From the NCBI GenBank assembly GCA_964353855.1, contig CAYGWX010000003.1, positions 45,029 to 109,028 on the forward strand: a stretch of DNA of 64,000 bases, in the 5' to 3' direction. Shown piece by piece: positions 45,063-56,120 of the stretch. This DNA is from CAYGWX01 sp964353855 [NCBI: uncultured bacterium]. GTDB lineage: Bacteria; Edwardsbacteria; CAYGWX01. A program made the translations under genes and the position numbers. Position 1 is the first letter of the stretch. Every line of letters begins with the position of its first letter. The notes under the pieces are model-generated. The model made no database searches, was not told the origin of the DNA, and saw only the letters and a list, made by a program, of their open reading frames with translations.

Positions 45063-45746
45063 CTACGTTTGAGCTCCTATAAGCTCCCTCCCACATTTTT
45101 CACAGTACCAGTTGTCGTGTCGATTTGGTGTGCCGCAGGTTGGACACTTAATGGATTGACCATCCTCCTCGGGCTCAGAGGTTTCCTGAATAGCTACAGC
45201 CTCTTTCTCCTTAGATGTCTTGGAAGGTGTTTCCTTTGTTGGCTTCTTTTCTGGAATGGCATGTTTCTCGAACTCGGGCGGTGGGGCTTCCGGATTCAAA
45301 AGCTGGGAAACCGTGGCGATCTTTTGCTCAAGGTCCTGGAGACGCGAGACAATGGCTTTTAATTCCGCCATCTTCGCCTCTTCAAGCGTTTCTTTAAGAT
45401 CCCCTACAAATTCGCCAACAAGATGCCTGAGTTCTACTTCTTCCATTGCGTCGTCTATCTTGCTCTTTTCCTCCAGAACGCCCTTTCGTTCATCTTCCAG
45501 CCGGTCAAGTTGAGCTTTGAGGCCAGAACTTTTTTCAGTCAGGGATACTTCCGCTTGGTCCAGCTTGGTCTGGTAGTCCCTGCGGACTTTTTCAACGATC
45601 TCAGGTTTAGCCGCCCCCTTCTTCTCGTCAAGCTTCTGGAGCCTTACCTTGAGTTCGGCCCGTTCTTTGTGCAGACGCTGGATCTCGACGACATCAGCCT
45701 CTTGGGTCATGGCCACGGCTTCGGGGTCACGAATCACTTCAGCCAT
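45063..45746 (-). CDS. Coiled-coil protein with C-terminal zinc ribbon
   Basis: A 227-residue soluble protein. Residues about 18-150 are long charged helices with coiled-coil heptads; a Lys/Glu/Thr/Pro linker follows; the end is a zinc ribbon C-x2-C-x12-C-x2-C (CPTCG ... WYCEKCG). No enzymatic motif. It overlaps holA by 13 bases. Such zinc ribbons often mediate protein or nucleic acid contacts; function unknown. Confidence 0.75.
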   Translation of the reverse strand: MAEVIRDPEAVAMTQEADVVEIQRLHKERAELKVRLQKLDEKKGAAKPEIVEKVRRDYQTKLDQAEVSLTEKSSGLKAQLDRLEDERKGVLEEKSKIDDAMEEVELRHLVGEFVGDLKETLEEAKMAELKAIVSRLQDLEQKIATVSQLLNPEAPPPEFEKHAIPEKKPTKETPSKTSKEKEAVAIQETSEPEEDGQSIKCPTCGTPNRHDNWYCEKCGRELIGAQT

Positions 45747-46654
45747 ACCGGTTTCTCCTCCTTTATACTAAGCGCTGGATGGACTATTCGGGTAATCACC
45801 AGGGGCATGATTACCGCTTCGGGTGCCGCCCCGGACTTAAGGGTGACATCCGCTTGATACAGAGCTTCCAGGTTCTCCTCGGCACTCGGCCGGTTCCCCA
45901 CCTCGTAAAAAAGGGATGAAAGAATGTTTTCCGGCCTTTCCCCCCATAACCGCTGCTCCTCCAAGGCTTGCAGGGCTTCTTTGAAACGGCCGTTCCCTAC
46001 GGCTTTGGCGATCTTCTGAGCGGGCTCCCAGACCGAAGGCCCGAGGACCTCTTCGATTTCCCGACAAGATACCTGCCCGCCCTCGGGACGGAGAAGGTAG
46101 AGCTTCTCTATTTCAGAAGACAGCCTGCCAAGTTGGCCTGCTAGGGCCATGGTGAGTCCCGAGAGAGCATTATCCTCGATCTCCACACCGAAGGACTTCG
46201 CCCGGTTCCTTGCCCAGTCCAAAAGGCCTCTTCCTTCCAGTGAAGAATATTTCACCACAGCAGCACGCAGGGCGAGGATCTTGATAATGTCTTCCTGGGA
46301 ATCAAACCCGGACGAAAACACTAGAATCAGGGCGACCTCGGGGAGAGGACCCTCCGTATAGCGTTTCAGAAAAGCCCGTTCCGAGGATCCGCAACGCTCA
46401 GCCTCGGTCAAAACCAAGAGGGTTCTTCCGCCTAGAATGGATGGAGTAGCGGCCCGGCCTACGACCTCTGATGGAGAAACCTCTCCGGCCGAAAAGATCT
46501 CCACCTCGAAACCTTGTTTGGGAGCCTCAATCCTGAGGAAGGTGAGGGCCTCGAATTTCAGGAAGTCCTCCTCCCCTATCCAGAGAGAGACGGGGGGAAG
46601 CTTCCCATTCGAAAATAGTTCTCTGAAGGCAGGCTCAGAAAGCAGCTTGGTCAT
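45734..46654 (-). CDS. holA: DNA polymerase III delta subunit
   Basis: A 306-residue protein with the delta-subunit layout: an N-terminal AAA+-like domain (SLWIGEEDFLKFEAL, then a FGGRTLLVLTEAE-like ILGGRTLLVL strand), a central helical lid (LLDWARNRAKSFGVEIEDNAL) and a helical C-terminal collar domain with GQLGRLSSEIEKLYL. As usual for delta, no Walker A motif is functional. It opens the beta sliding clamp in the clamp loader. Clustered with pyrC. Confidence 0.85.
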   Translation of the reverse strand: MTKLLSEPAFRELFSNGKLPPVSLWIGEEDFLKFEALTFLRIEAPKQGFEVEIFSAGEVSPSEVVGRAATPSILGGRTLLVLTEAERCGSSERAFLKRYTEGPLPEVALILVFSSGFDSQEDIIKILALRAAVVKYSSLEGRGLLDWARNRAKSFGVEIEDNALSGLTMALAGQLGRLSSEIEKLYLLRPEGGQVSCREIEEVLGPSVWEPAQKIAKAVGNGRFKEALQALEEQRLWGERPENILSSLFYEVGNRPSAEENLEALYQADVTLKSGAAPEAVIMPLVITRIVHPALSIKEEKPVWLK

Positions 46655-46660
46655 TCGCTT

Positions 46661-47951
46661 TCAACTCCCATCCAAGCGGCTGTCCCGTAACGCGAAAGAA
46701 CCATCCACGAGGGTATGCACGGCTTTCCCCTTGAGTCGCCTTCCGGTAAAGGGCGTGTTCCGGGATTTGGAAGCGAACTGGTCCGGGTTTACAAGCCATG
46801 TTTTATTCAGGTCAATGCAGACGAGGTCGGCAGGCCCGCCCTCCATCAACCGACCAAAGGGAAGCTTCAGGATTCGGCAGGGATTCAGGCTCATGGCCCG
46901 AAGGGCTGGGATGAGCCCAAGGTGGCCGGGGTGCACGAGTTCGGTCAGGACCAGCCCCAGAGCAGTTTCCAGGCCGACCATCCCGAAGGGCGCTAGGTCG
47001 AACTCCGCTTCCTTCTCCACCACGGAGTGCGGGGCATGGTCCGTGGCTATGACGTCTATGGTTTCATCGGCAAGGCCGACGCGAAGGGCCTCCAAGTCGC
47101 CCTGTGCCCTGAGCGGGGGGTTCACCTTGGCATTCGTGTCAAAGCTGAGAAGGGCTTCTTCCGTGAGCGTGAGGTGTTGGGGCGTGACCTCCCCGGTCAC
47201 AGGAAGCCCTTGACGTTTGGCATCCCTGAGGAGCGAAACGGACTCCCTGGCAGACAGATGAGGGAGGTGAAGCCGTCCTCCCGTCAGAGCCGCGAGGTGC
47301 AGGTCCCGGCTTACCAAGACTACCTCCGAGGCGTTCGGAATCCCCCGAAGGCCCAGGCGGGTTGAGACGAACCCCTCGTTCATGACGCCGTCCGCGAAAA
47401 GCGTCGACTCCTCGCAGTGGTCAACCACCGGAAGACCGAAAAGCCTGGTGTACTCCAGCGCTCGGCGCATGAGCTCGGCATTGGCCACCGGACTTCCGTC
47501 GTCTGACAGAGCCACGGCACCGGCGCGAAAGAGGTCGCCAACCTCGGTCAGCTCTTGACCCTCCCGGCCCTTGGAAACGGCTCCTATGGGAAAGACCCGG
47601 GCATAGGGAGTCCCTCGATCGTAAATCAAGCGGATCTTGGACTGGTCATCCAGTGGGGGCTCGGTATTGGGCATGCAGCAGACCGCGGTAAACCCTCCCC
47701 GGGCCGCGGCCCGGGATCCACTCTCGATCGTCTCTTCATCCTCTCTGCCTGGCTCCCGGAGATGGGTGTGCATATCCACCAGACCGGGAGCGATGAGCAG
47801 CCCTTTAGCCTTCACAATCTGGGAGGATTTGACGAGGGTCTTCCGAATGTTTCCGACCTTGATGATGCGGTTTCCCTGGATCAGGAGATCGGCCTCCCCA
47901 TCCCTCCCGCTTTCCGGATCGATTACCCGGCCGCCGGTCACCAGAAAACGC

Positions 47952-47959
<8 letters not shown>
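46661..47959 (-). CDS. pyrC: Dihydroorotase (class I)
   Basis: A 432-residue metal-dependent amidohydrolase that makes dihydroorotate in pyrimidine synthesis. The metal motif [10 protein letters not shown], the [12 protein letters not shown] segment, DHCEESTLF and [13 protein letters not shown] are typical of class I dihydroorotases. The ATG at 47959 overlaps the end of pyrB by 8 bases; an upstream in-frame start (48013) would lie inside pyrB and lacks family similarity. Confidence 0.95.
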
Positions 47960-49447
<1,488 letters not shown>

Positions 49448-50017
49448 CTACTTGACCTTTTCAGTAATCTGATCGACCAATCGGGCAACCTGTTTGTGGA
49501 GCTCGCGATCTTCGAACCAGGTGATGATTTGGAAAAAGATGGGCTCCCCTTTCCGCGAAACCGCGACCTCGCCTTGAGAAAATTTCGCCAGGGTGGTGAC
49601 CTTGGCAGAGAGAACCAGCGCCGAATCCCCGGCCGCGCCTGAAGGTGCGGTCTCTTGAAGGACATAAGCCTGGGAGTGTTTCAGGGCGTCAACAACGAGC
49701 CCGCGAACTTTCTCGCCCATATGATTTTTTTCAGCCGAGGAGTTCCCGTCCAGAAATTTAGCCACCACCAAGGTGGGAGCTTCGCCCGGGGGCTTCCGGA
49801 CAGACACCTCGTTTCCTGCTCCCGGAACCTGGTGAAACCTCCACCAGAGAAGTCCCCCAACAATGACTACCCCCACAACCCCTGCGGCGATGATCCCTTT
49901 CATGTTACTTTTTTTTGCTGGCTCGGTTTGCCCTCCTCCTGGAGAAGAGGCGGTCCAGCCTCGCCCTGAACCCAGGAGGATGCTCAAAAGAAACAGAAAA
50001 CAAACCATCCGACGCAT
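49448..50017 (-). CDS. Secreted or membrane hypothetical protein upstream of pyrR
   Basis: About 189 residues. A signal-like N terminus (MRRMVCFLFLLSILLG) is followed by a Gly/Pro-rich linker, a transmembrane helix (about 40-58, IIAAGVVGVVIVGGLLWW) and a 130-residue mixed domain (TLVVAKFLDGN ... KVRGLVVDALKHSQAYVLQ) that faintly resembles the curli-type CsgG/GNA1162-like lipoproteins that assemble periplasmic nucleotide-like folds; I do not assert that. The promoter at 50043-50072 makes starts at 50017 or 50029 more likely than 50041. Confidence 0.6.
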   Translation of the reverse strand: MRRMVCFLFLLSILLGSGRGWTASSPGGGQTEPAKKSNMKGIIAAGVVGVVIVGGLLWWRFHQVPGAGNEVSVRKPPGEAPTLVVAKFLDGNSSAEKNHMGEKVRGLVVDALKHSQAYVLQETAPSGAAGDSALVLSAKVTTLAKFSQGEVAVSRKGEPIFFQIITWFEDRELHKQVARLVDQITEKVK

Positions 50018-50042
50018 CGTCAATCCCATCCCTTTTGGCATA

Positions 50043-50072
50043 AGTTTACCATCTCAGGCAAGGTTTGGTCAA
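50043..50072 (-). promoter_or_regulatory. Promoter for hypothetical-pyrRBC-holA run
   Basis: On the minus strand TTGACC (50072-50067), 18-base spacer, TAAACT (50048-50043). The predicted start is near 50036, downstream of the first in-frame ATG at 50041. Confidence 0.65.
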
Positions 50073-50089
50073 GCCCCTTGTCATTTTTT

Positions 50090-52267
50090 TTACAGTAAGG
50101 AGAGCCCTCGGGGAAACCTAAGAAACACCACCGCCGGGGTCTCCATGAGGATTTCGATGTCCCAAAGCGGAGTCCAGTTCTCAATGTAGTATAAATCCAG
50201 GAGCATTTTCTCCTCGGTGGAGAACGCCCAGAGACTTCGAACCTGGGCCAGTCCGGTCAAACCCGGGGCCACCTTAAATCGCCTCCTCTCCCACTCCCTG
50301 AGTTGGGAGGTCTCTTCCGGCCTCATAGCCCTGGGGCCGACCAGGCTCATCCGTCCAGTCAAGACATCCCAGAGCCCGGGAAGGGAAGCGGAAAGGAAGG
50401 GTTCGCGCCATTCAGGAGGGGCATAAAATCTGTGGACTTCCGTATTCCGTTCCCCTTTCCCAACGATGGGTATTTTGCACACTGGTTTATTAACCCTTTT
50501 AAGCCTGAGGAGAAGGTATGTTCCCGCCATCCAAGGCGAAAGGAAAACAAAGAGAAAAAGCCCGATAAGGAGATCGAAAATCCTCTTCCAGACCTGGGCC
50601 AGGGGCCGAGAGAGCGGGCTGCGCTTGCCGACCAGCGAAACACCAAGAACATCGAAGAGGCGGGTTTGGGTTGCCAGAAAGTCCGAGCGGGGATGCACCA
50701 GCCTGAGGTCCATGTCATGTTCAAGAGCGAAAGCCATTAGGTTCCCAAGGCGAGGAATGGACTTCGGGTTCAAGCCGGGAATCAGGATCTGCTCGATGCC
50801 CTCACCCTGGACAAGAGATTTTAGGGCCTGCGGAACAGCCGGGAAAACCGGGAGACCGCCATAGATTTCTCCATTTTGATCACGTTCGCTTAGAAACCCC
50901 ACGACCTCGCACCCAAGTTCCGGCGTTTCCAGGAAGCGTTCGTAAAGTTCCTGCCCAGCCTTGTCTTCGCCAAAGATCCAGGTTCGTTTTCTCCCGTAAC
51001 CCCTCTCCAGAGCCCGGAGGTTAAACTTGTACAGCCAGAACCTCTCCAGTATCATAGCGGGAAGCAAGATGGCCCAAAAGAGCAGAAGGAACAGACGGGA
51101 GTAGATAAGCCCCCGGATCAGGAACAAAAGCGATAAAATGAAAAAACCAGAGAGCAGGACGCCTCGAAGGGTTAGACGGATCTGGTGGTAGATAGGAAGC
51201 CGGGACGCAGTTCGATAGAACCCGGATAGAAACAGACTCAGGACGAGTGCCGCGAGGGTCATCCAATATAGTCTGAAGTAGGTCAGGTAGTGTGGGAAGA
51301 TTTCGGGCTTGAGGAGGAGCCGGCCCAAATAGCCCATCCAGAAGAGCCCGCTGGACAGAATGATGTCCGCTCCCAGGGACAGCAATCCGAAGAGGGTCGA
51401 CCAGGAGCGGCTGGCCAGGGTTGGATGCGTAAGCCTTTTTCCCCGGTTAACGGAGAGGGCCTTGGATCTCCGTCCAATCAGGCCTCCGTATTTTGAGATG
51501 AACTTCACGAGGCTTCCGATGTGCGACTCCCGCGCCTGGCGAAACCCTTTCTTTGCGCTGTGGCGGTAGTGATGGTGGATGGCTTCGGCTTCGGGATCGT
51601 AAATGACTTTCCACCCCGCCTTCCGCATTCGGAAGCACCAGTCCACGTCCTCGAAGTAAAGAAAGAAACGTTCGTCCATCATCCCCACGCTCTCCATCGC
51701 CTCCCGCCGGACCAGAAGGAAGGCCCCCAGAAGCCAGTCCACCTCCCGTATCGCGGCATGATCCCAGGAGGTCATGAGGTGCCGTTGGACAAGGCTGCGG
51801 CCAGGCGGAATCCGCCCAAGAATAGAGCGCCGGAGAAGAAGGGTGGGAAGAGTGTAAAATTCCCGGCAGGAATACTGCAAGCTGCGGTCCGGATTAAGAA
51901 GCTTCGGTCCGACGATCCCGGTTTCGGGATTGTCGTCCATGAAACGGACCAACCGTGCCAGGGCGCCGGGCATGAGCTCGACATCGGGATTTAAGAAAAG
52001 CAGGTAGCGTCCCCTGGCCATTTGGATTCCCTGGTTGTTGGCCCGGGACAGGCCGATGTTCTTGGGGTTTCGGACGAAGGCGACGGGCAGCGGTGGATGG
52101 GATAGTACCTCCTCGCTACCGTCAGAGGAGGCGTTATCTATTACGATGGCCTCGATGCTTGTCTCCGTAGTTTCCTTGGCCAGGGATTCCAGGCAGTCCT
52201 TGAGGAATTCCTTGGCGTTGAAGTTTACAATTACGGCCGAGACCAGGAAGCTTTCCATGGCAGTCAT
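50090..52267 (-). CDS. GT2 glycosyltransferase fused to WbaP-type sugar-phosphate transferase
   Basis: A 725-residue fusion. Residues about 1-270 are a GT2 (rhamnosyltransferase-like) domain: VSAVIVNFNAKEFL, VIDNASSDGS, FLNPDVELMPGAL and YFEDVDWCFRM. Then come four or five transmembrane helices (about 290-430), a Rossmann-like CoA-binding-type domain (about 435-560; WIFGEDKAGQEL) and a phosphoglycosyl transferase domain (about 570-725; WKRIFDLLIGLFLFVFLSP, MSLVGPRAM, PGLTGLAQV, LLDLYYIENWTPLWDIEIL). The usual S-L-D-E-L-P-Q-L segment reads S-A-S-L-P-G-L here, so the catalytic Asp-Glu pair is missing. Last gene of the glycan operon. Confidence 0.85.
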   Translation of the reverse strand: MTAMESFLVSAVIVNFNAKEFLKDCLESLAKETTETSIEAIVIDNASSDGSEEVLSHPPLPVAFVRNPKNIGLSRANNQGIQMARGRYLLFLNPDVELMPGALARLVRFMDDNPETGIVGPKLLNPDRSLQYSCREFYTLPTLLLRRSILGRIPPGRSLVQRHLMTSWDHAAIREVDWLLGAFLLVRREAMESVGMMDERFFLYFEDVDWCFRMRKAGWKVIYDPEAEAIHHHYRHSAKKGFRQARESHIGSLVKFISKYGGLIGRRSKALSVNRGKRLTHPTLASRSWSTLFGLLSLGADIILSSGLFWMGYLGRLLLKPEIFPHYLTYFRLYWMTLAALVLSLFLSGFYRTASRLPIYHQIRLTLRGVLLSGFFILSLLFLIRGLIYSRLFLLLFWAILLPAMILERFWLYKFNLRALERGYGRKRTWIFGEDKAGQELYERFLETPELGCEVVGFLSERDQNGEIYGGLPVFPAVPQALKSLVQGEGIEQILIPGLNPKSIPRLGNLMAFALEHDMDLRLVHPRSDFLATQTRLFDVLGVSLVGKRSPLSRPLAQVWKRIFDLLIGLFLFVFLSPWMAGTYLLLRLKRVNKPVCKIPIVGKGERNTEVHRFYAPPEWREPFLSASLPGLWDVLTGRMSLVGPRAMRPEETSQLREWERRRFKVAPGLTGLAQVRSLWAFSTEEKMLLDLYYIENWTPLWDIEILMETPAVVFLRFPRGLSLL

Positions 52268-52977
52268 AGCCTTCCCAGAAGGCCCAGGATGCGAAGCTTC
52301 CAGACCATCCAGGCCGCCTCGTAGATGATTTTGCGTGACATCTTGGATGTTCCGATTCTTCGCTCCACGAACACAATCGGGATTTCACGGATCCGGAAGC
52401 CCTTTTTGAAGGCCTTGAAGTGCATCTCGATCTGGAAGGCGTAGCCGTTGGAGTGTATCTTGTCCAGATCGATGGCCTCCAAGACGGCCCGGCGATAGCA
52501 CTTGAACCCGCTGGTCAGGTCCCGGACTGGGACGCCGGTCACGATTCGGGCGTACAGGTTGGCGAAGAAAGACAGGAGGAGGCGTTTCATCGGCCAGTTG
52601 ACAACGTTGACTCCATCCGTATACCTTGAGCCGATGACTAGGTCAGCGGTTTCGATTTCCCCGAGGAATCTTGGAAGGGCTTCAGGATCGTGTGAGAGAT
52701 CGGCGTCCATCTCAAAGATGACCTCGTAGTTCCTTTGGAGAGCCCATTTGAAGCCAGAGACGTACGCCGTCCCTAACCCCATCTTCTTCTCCCGGGAAAC
52801 GAGGTGGACCTTGCCCGTGCTCGCGCCGAAGGCTCTGACGGCTTCAGCCGTTCCGTCTTGGGAATTGTCGTCCACGATCAGAATCTCGGCTTGGGGAACG
52901 GCATTCAGAACCGCTGGCACGACTTTTCCGATGTTTTCGTGCTCGTTGTAAGTCGGAATGATGATCAGGGGCTTCAC
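52264..52977 (-). CDS. Polyprenol monophosphomannose synthase-like GT2
   Basis: A 237-residue soluble GT2 close to DPM1/Ppm1: IIIPTYNEHENI, ILIVDDNSQDGT, EMDADLSHDPEALP, TSGFKCYRRAVLE and the VFVERRIGTSKMS loop. It would load mannose or another hexose onto polyprenyl phosphate, giving a donor for membrane GT-C enzymes such as the YfhO-like protein encoded upstream. Overlaps both neighbours by four bases. Confidence 0.92.
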   Translation of the reverse strand: MKPLIIIPTYNEHENIGKVVPAVLNAVPQAEILIVDDNSQDGTAEAVRAFGASTGKVHLVSREKKMGLGTAYVSGFKWALQRNYEVIFEMDADLSHDPEALPRFLGEIETADLVIGSRYTDGVNVVNWPMKRLLLSFFANLYARIVTGVPVRDLTSGFKCYRRAVLEAIDLDKIHSNGYAFQIEMHFKAFKKGFRIREIPIVFVERRIGTSKMSRKIIYEAAWMVWKLRILGLLGRL

Positions 52978-55466
52978 GCCGGGGAATTTCCTTTTACGAG
53001 GGATGTTACCGAGACTGCGACTAAGGTAAAAAGGGCCAGAAGGCTGATTATCAAACCCAGACGAAATTGCTTCGATTCGAATCGAAAGATTACGTCATGC
53101 TTGCCTGCAGGTAGGAAGATCGCCCTGAAGGTGTAATCGGCTCGATAGAGTTTGGTCGGCCGGTTATCCACATATGCTTTCCAGGAAGGGTAGTAGTTTT
53201 CGCAAAAGATTAAGAGGGACGGACCGATGGTCTCGGTGCTCAGGCGGACCTCGTTCGGAGTGTAACTCGTCATCCTGACCTCAGTTCGTCCTGAGTCCTG
53301 CGAAGCGAGAGAAAGGCCCGGGTCTTCTTCCAAGATAGCCACCCTTCCGGGTTGGAAATCTGTCTGTCCGATTCGAGTAAGAATTTCCTCCTGATCGCGG
53401 ATCACCTCATATCGTTGGACGAGGAAAGCTCTTGGCAATACGTCCAGGTTCTCATAGACCTTGAAGGTTCCGTCTGAGAGCAGTTTGAGTGAAGGGAAAA
53501 CGAACCCAGCTTGTTGTGCAAATTCTTCGGCTCGATGGTAAGTGATCAGATACTTCACATTGAGCAAGTTTAAGTAATTGGGCTTGTCTTGAAGATTATG
53601 AAAGTCCACCATTCTGGTTTTTCCTGGGCCCACGAATTCATTGTACCACTTCAACGGAATGGGATGTTCACCACGGACGTTTTGAATGTTGAACACCATC
53701 ATATAATTCCCCATCTTGTCATATTCTAAAGGCCAGACACGGTATAGGGAAAGGTCCTGTTCCAGGATGCGGACCACCTCGTCGGCATGGAAGTACTGGA
53801 GGGGCGGAGGCTCGATCTGTCGGAACCTGAAGTCTATGCGCCACAGGTCAAAGATCAGGAGCCCGATGGCCAGTCCCGCCCACCAGGCTTTGGGTAGGAT
53901 CCTTCGAAGCATCAAGACCAGCAGGACGATCTGGACGATAAGGAACAGGGCCGAGATAAATGTTCCGCTGACGAAGTGGTCGTAGTTCGCCTGCAATTGC
54001 TGATACTTCTGGGATTCGTGGACGAAATGGTTGCCCAGGAAGGCGATGAGTCCCTCCCGGGCTCCGGATACGAAGAGCCCCAGGAGTAGCGCCGCACCGC
54101 CGGTGATGCCTAACCCTAAAAGCAATCGTTTATTCTGGCCTGGCTTGTTGCTCTCCTCTCTCCTGTTTACCACGGCCTCTGCCCCTAACCCGGCCAGGCA
54201 GGCTATGGAGAAAGAGACCAGGAAGAAGGCCATCCCGGAGCCTCTCAATATTTTATAATAAGGCAGCAGGGTGTAAAATAAGGAAAAGAAAGGAGTATAC
54301 GCTCCCCAGGCGAAGAGGAGACCTAGGATCAGGAGTCCAATGAAGAATGCGAGGTAATTCCTTAAATTATTCTCTTTCCAAAGCAGAATGACTCCCAGCA
54401 CCGCCAGGAGCAAAGGCAGGACTCCGATGTACTCGCTGTGGAGTTTGAAGATGTTCTGGCCCCAGTAGGTGTCGTAGGCCGTGTTGCCGATGGACATGCC
54501 GGAGAAGTCCGGGATGATGGCGTTGAGGGTCTCCTCCGGGGGCATGGACCAGGACTTGGCGAACTCGATCCCCCTCCCTTCTCCCCCTCCTCTTGGGGAG
54601 TAAGGAATGTAAGAGTAAAAAGGTAGATACTGGATAGCCGCAAGGGAAAAACCAAGAACAAGGAAAATCACAAAACCGACCCCGGCTTTTATAAAAACCT
54701 TCGCTTTTTTCTCCTTTCGCAACTTCCAGATAAGAAGTACAAGCCAAAAAAGACCTGTCGCTAGAAGAGAATAGTAGGCCATCTGGATGTGCGGGGACAG
54801 AAGAACGCAACCCAGAATCCCTCCAGCCAAAACATATTCTCTCCATCGTGAAAGCCTAATGCCCCGATGGATTAGCCAGAAAAGGCCCGGAAGAAGGCAA
54901 CTAACAAAGATCTTCGCATCATGTCCGGCATAGATCAGGGAGACGATCTGGCCGGTGAACATATAGGCAAAGGCAGAAACGGATGAGGCTAAACGTGACA
55001 GGTTAAGCTCGCGAAGGAAAAGATAGGTCAATAGTCCTGCCAAGGCGAAATGTAATATATAGAGCCACGGGGAAAGCGTATGGATGTTCTGTGGTGAGCC
55101 CCAAAGGAGTCGCAGGGGCCATGACAAAGGATATAACAAATATCCAGCCGTAGGTTCCACATAAGGGACCCCTCCATAGACATAGGGCTGCCAGAATGGA
55201 ATTGTATGATATTTAGAAAGGACCTCGGCACAAAACCGGTAGCTCATGTAGGCCCCGGCAGTGAAATCTGTGCCGAAGAGCATTGAGGATGGCATTAAAG
55301 ACTTGCCTAGGAATATGATTGGCAGAATGACTATCAATGGGGTAAGAACCAGAGCTGTTTTCAACTTGCTCCATGGTTTTTCTTCTTTCGACAACTCGGG
55401 TTGCCTCCCCTTGAGTGCTTTTTTGGCTTCATCGGGACGAGACGGCTTTTTCTTTTTGGGGCTCAC
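52974..55466 (-). CDS. YfhO-family membrane protein (GT-C fold)
   Basis: An 830-residue protein with about a dozen transmembrane helices, an early periplasmic loop containing FGTDFTAGAYMSYRFCAEVL and the FWQPYVYGGVPYVEPT segment, and a large C-terminal periplasmic domain ending in a PSWKAYVDNRPTKLYRADYTFRAIFLPAGKH-type YfhO module (only part quoted). YfhO proteins are used in lipoteichoic acid glycosylation and related transfers using polyprenyl-phosphate sugars. An insertion-like segment near residues 718-732 (SQDSGRTEVRMTS) maps to a palindromic repeat. Start with a Lys-rich cytosolic tail. Confidence 0.88.
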   Translation of the reverse strand: MSPKKKKPSRPDEAKKALKGRQPELSKEEKPWSKLKTALVLTPLIVILPIIFLGKSLMPSSMLFGTDFTAGAYMSYRFCAEVLSKYHTIPFWQPYVYGGVPYVEPTAGYLLYPLSWPLRLLWGSPQNIHTLSPWLYILHFALAGLLTYLFLRELNLSRLASSVSAFAYMFTGQIVSLIYAGHDAKIFVSCLLPGLFWLIHRGIRLSRWREYVLAGGILGCVLLSPHIQMAYYSLLATGLFWLVLLIWKLRKEKKAKVFIKAGVGFVIFLVLGFSLAAIQYLPFYSYIPYSPRGGGEGRGIEFAKSWSMPPEETLNAIIPDFSGMSIGNTAYDTYWGQNIFKLHSEYIGVLPLLLAVLGVILLWKENNLRNYLAFFIGLLILGLLFAWGAYTPFFSLFYTLLPYYKILRGSGMAFFLVSFSIACLAGLGAEAVVNRREESNKPGQNKRLLLGLGITGGAALLLGLFVSGAREGLIAFLGNHFVHESQKYQQLQANYDHFVSGTFISALFLIVQIVLLVLMLRRILPKAWWAGLAIGLLIFDLWRIDFRFRQIEPPPLQYFHADEVVRILEQDLSLYRVWPLEYDKMGNYMMVFNIQNVRGEHPIPLKWYNEFVGPGKTRMVDFHNLQDKPNYLNLLNVKYLITYHRAEEFAQQAGFVFPSLKLLSDGTFKVYENLDVLPRAFLVQRYEVIRDQEEILTRIGQTDFQPGRVAILEEDPGLSLASQDSGRTEVRMTSYTPNEVRLSTETIGPSLLIFCENYYPSWKAYVDNRPTKLYRADYTFRAIFLPAGKHDVIFRFESKQFRLGLIISLLALFTLVAVSVTSLVKGNSPA
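53269..53309 (-). repeat. Palindromic element inside the YfhO gene
   Basis: On the + strand GTCATCCTGA...GTTCGTCCTGAG...CGAAGCGAG resembles the common dispersed repeat GTCATCCTGAGCGAAGCGAAGG. It encodes LASQDSGRTEVRMTS in a loop of the periplasmic domain. Confidence 0.55.
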
Positions 55467-56119
55467 TTTTGGGGATCCTTCTTAATGGTGATCATTTCAT
55501 GGAAATGCCCCAGCCATTTAGATGCTTTTATGGAGTAAAGCCAGGCCTCAGGGTCTAAATGGTAGTAACGGACACCAATGCTAAGATGGTTAGACGGGAG
55601 TTCACGCTTTAGGATTTCGCGCCATTGATTAGGGGTCAAAAGGCGTTCGTTTCCATAATCCCTGCGGGGATAGAAATTGGAGGGTACACTGGCGACCACC
55701 AGAGAACTAACCTGGGATTGTTCTCGGACCATCTGGGCCAAATCCTTATAATTTAAGTGTTCGTAGAAGCCTTGTAATATGCAGAGGCCGAATGAATTAT
55801 GCTTAAAAGGAAGGAAACGGGTATCAGCACAGACCAAAATCAGTTTTCCATGAAGGTGCTGGTTCTCACGCTTTGCCCGTATAAGCACTTCCCAATCGTT
55901 GTCAATGCTGACGACAAGGTGAAGGTAATAGCTTAAAACGATCGCCTGTGCACCGGAACCGGTCCCGATTTCTACAATGGAGGAACGGGTAGAACTGAAG
56001 ATCAGGTAGTCAAGGTGAGCTATGATCCGCCTTGCCATGTCTTTGATCGTCATCGGGCGGTCGAAGTACTCGCCCCAAGATTCGTACTTGGATGGTGAAA
56101 TGGTTTGAGAGTTCATCAT
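55463..56119 (-). CDS. Class I SAM-dependent methyltransferase
   Basis: A 218-residue methyltransferase with motif I IVEIGTGSGAQAIVL, an acidic VVSIDNDWEVL and LVCADTRFLPF, and FGLCILQGFYEHL. I start it at the tandem ATG at 56119, which directly follows the upstream stop codon; the frame extends to 56158 but that part overlaps the upstream gene. Substrate unknown; probably a sugar or lipid-linked intermediate. Confidence 0.8.
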   Translation of the reverse strand: MMNSQTISPSKYESWGEYFDRPMTIKDMARRIIAHLDYLIFSSTRSSIVEIGTGSGAQAIVLSYYLHLVVSIDNDWEVLIRAKRENQHLHGKLILVCADTRFLPFKHNSFGLCILQGFYEHLNYKDLAQMVREQSQVSSLVVASVPSNFYPRRDYGNERLLTPNQWREILKRELPSNHLSIGVRYYHLDPEAWLYSIKASKWLGHFHEMITIKKDPQK

Positions 56120-56120
56120 G

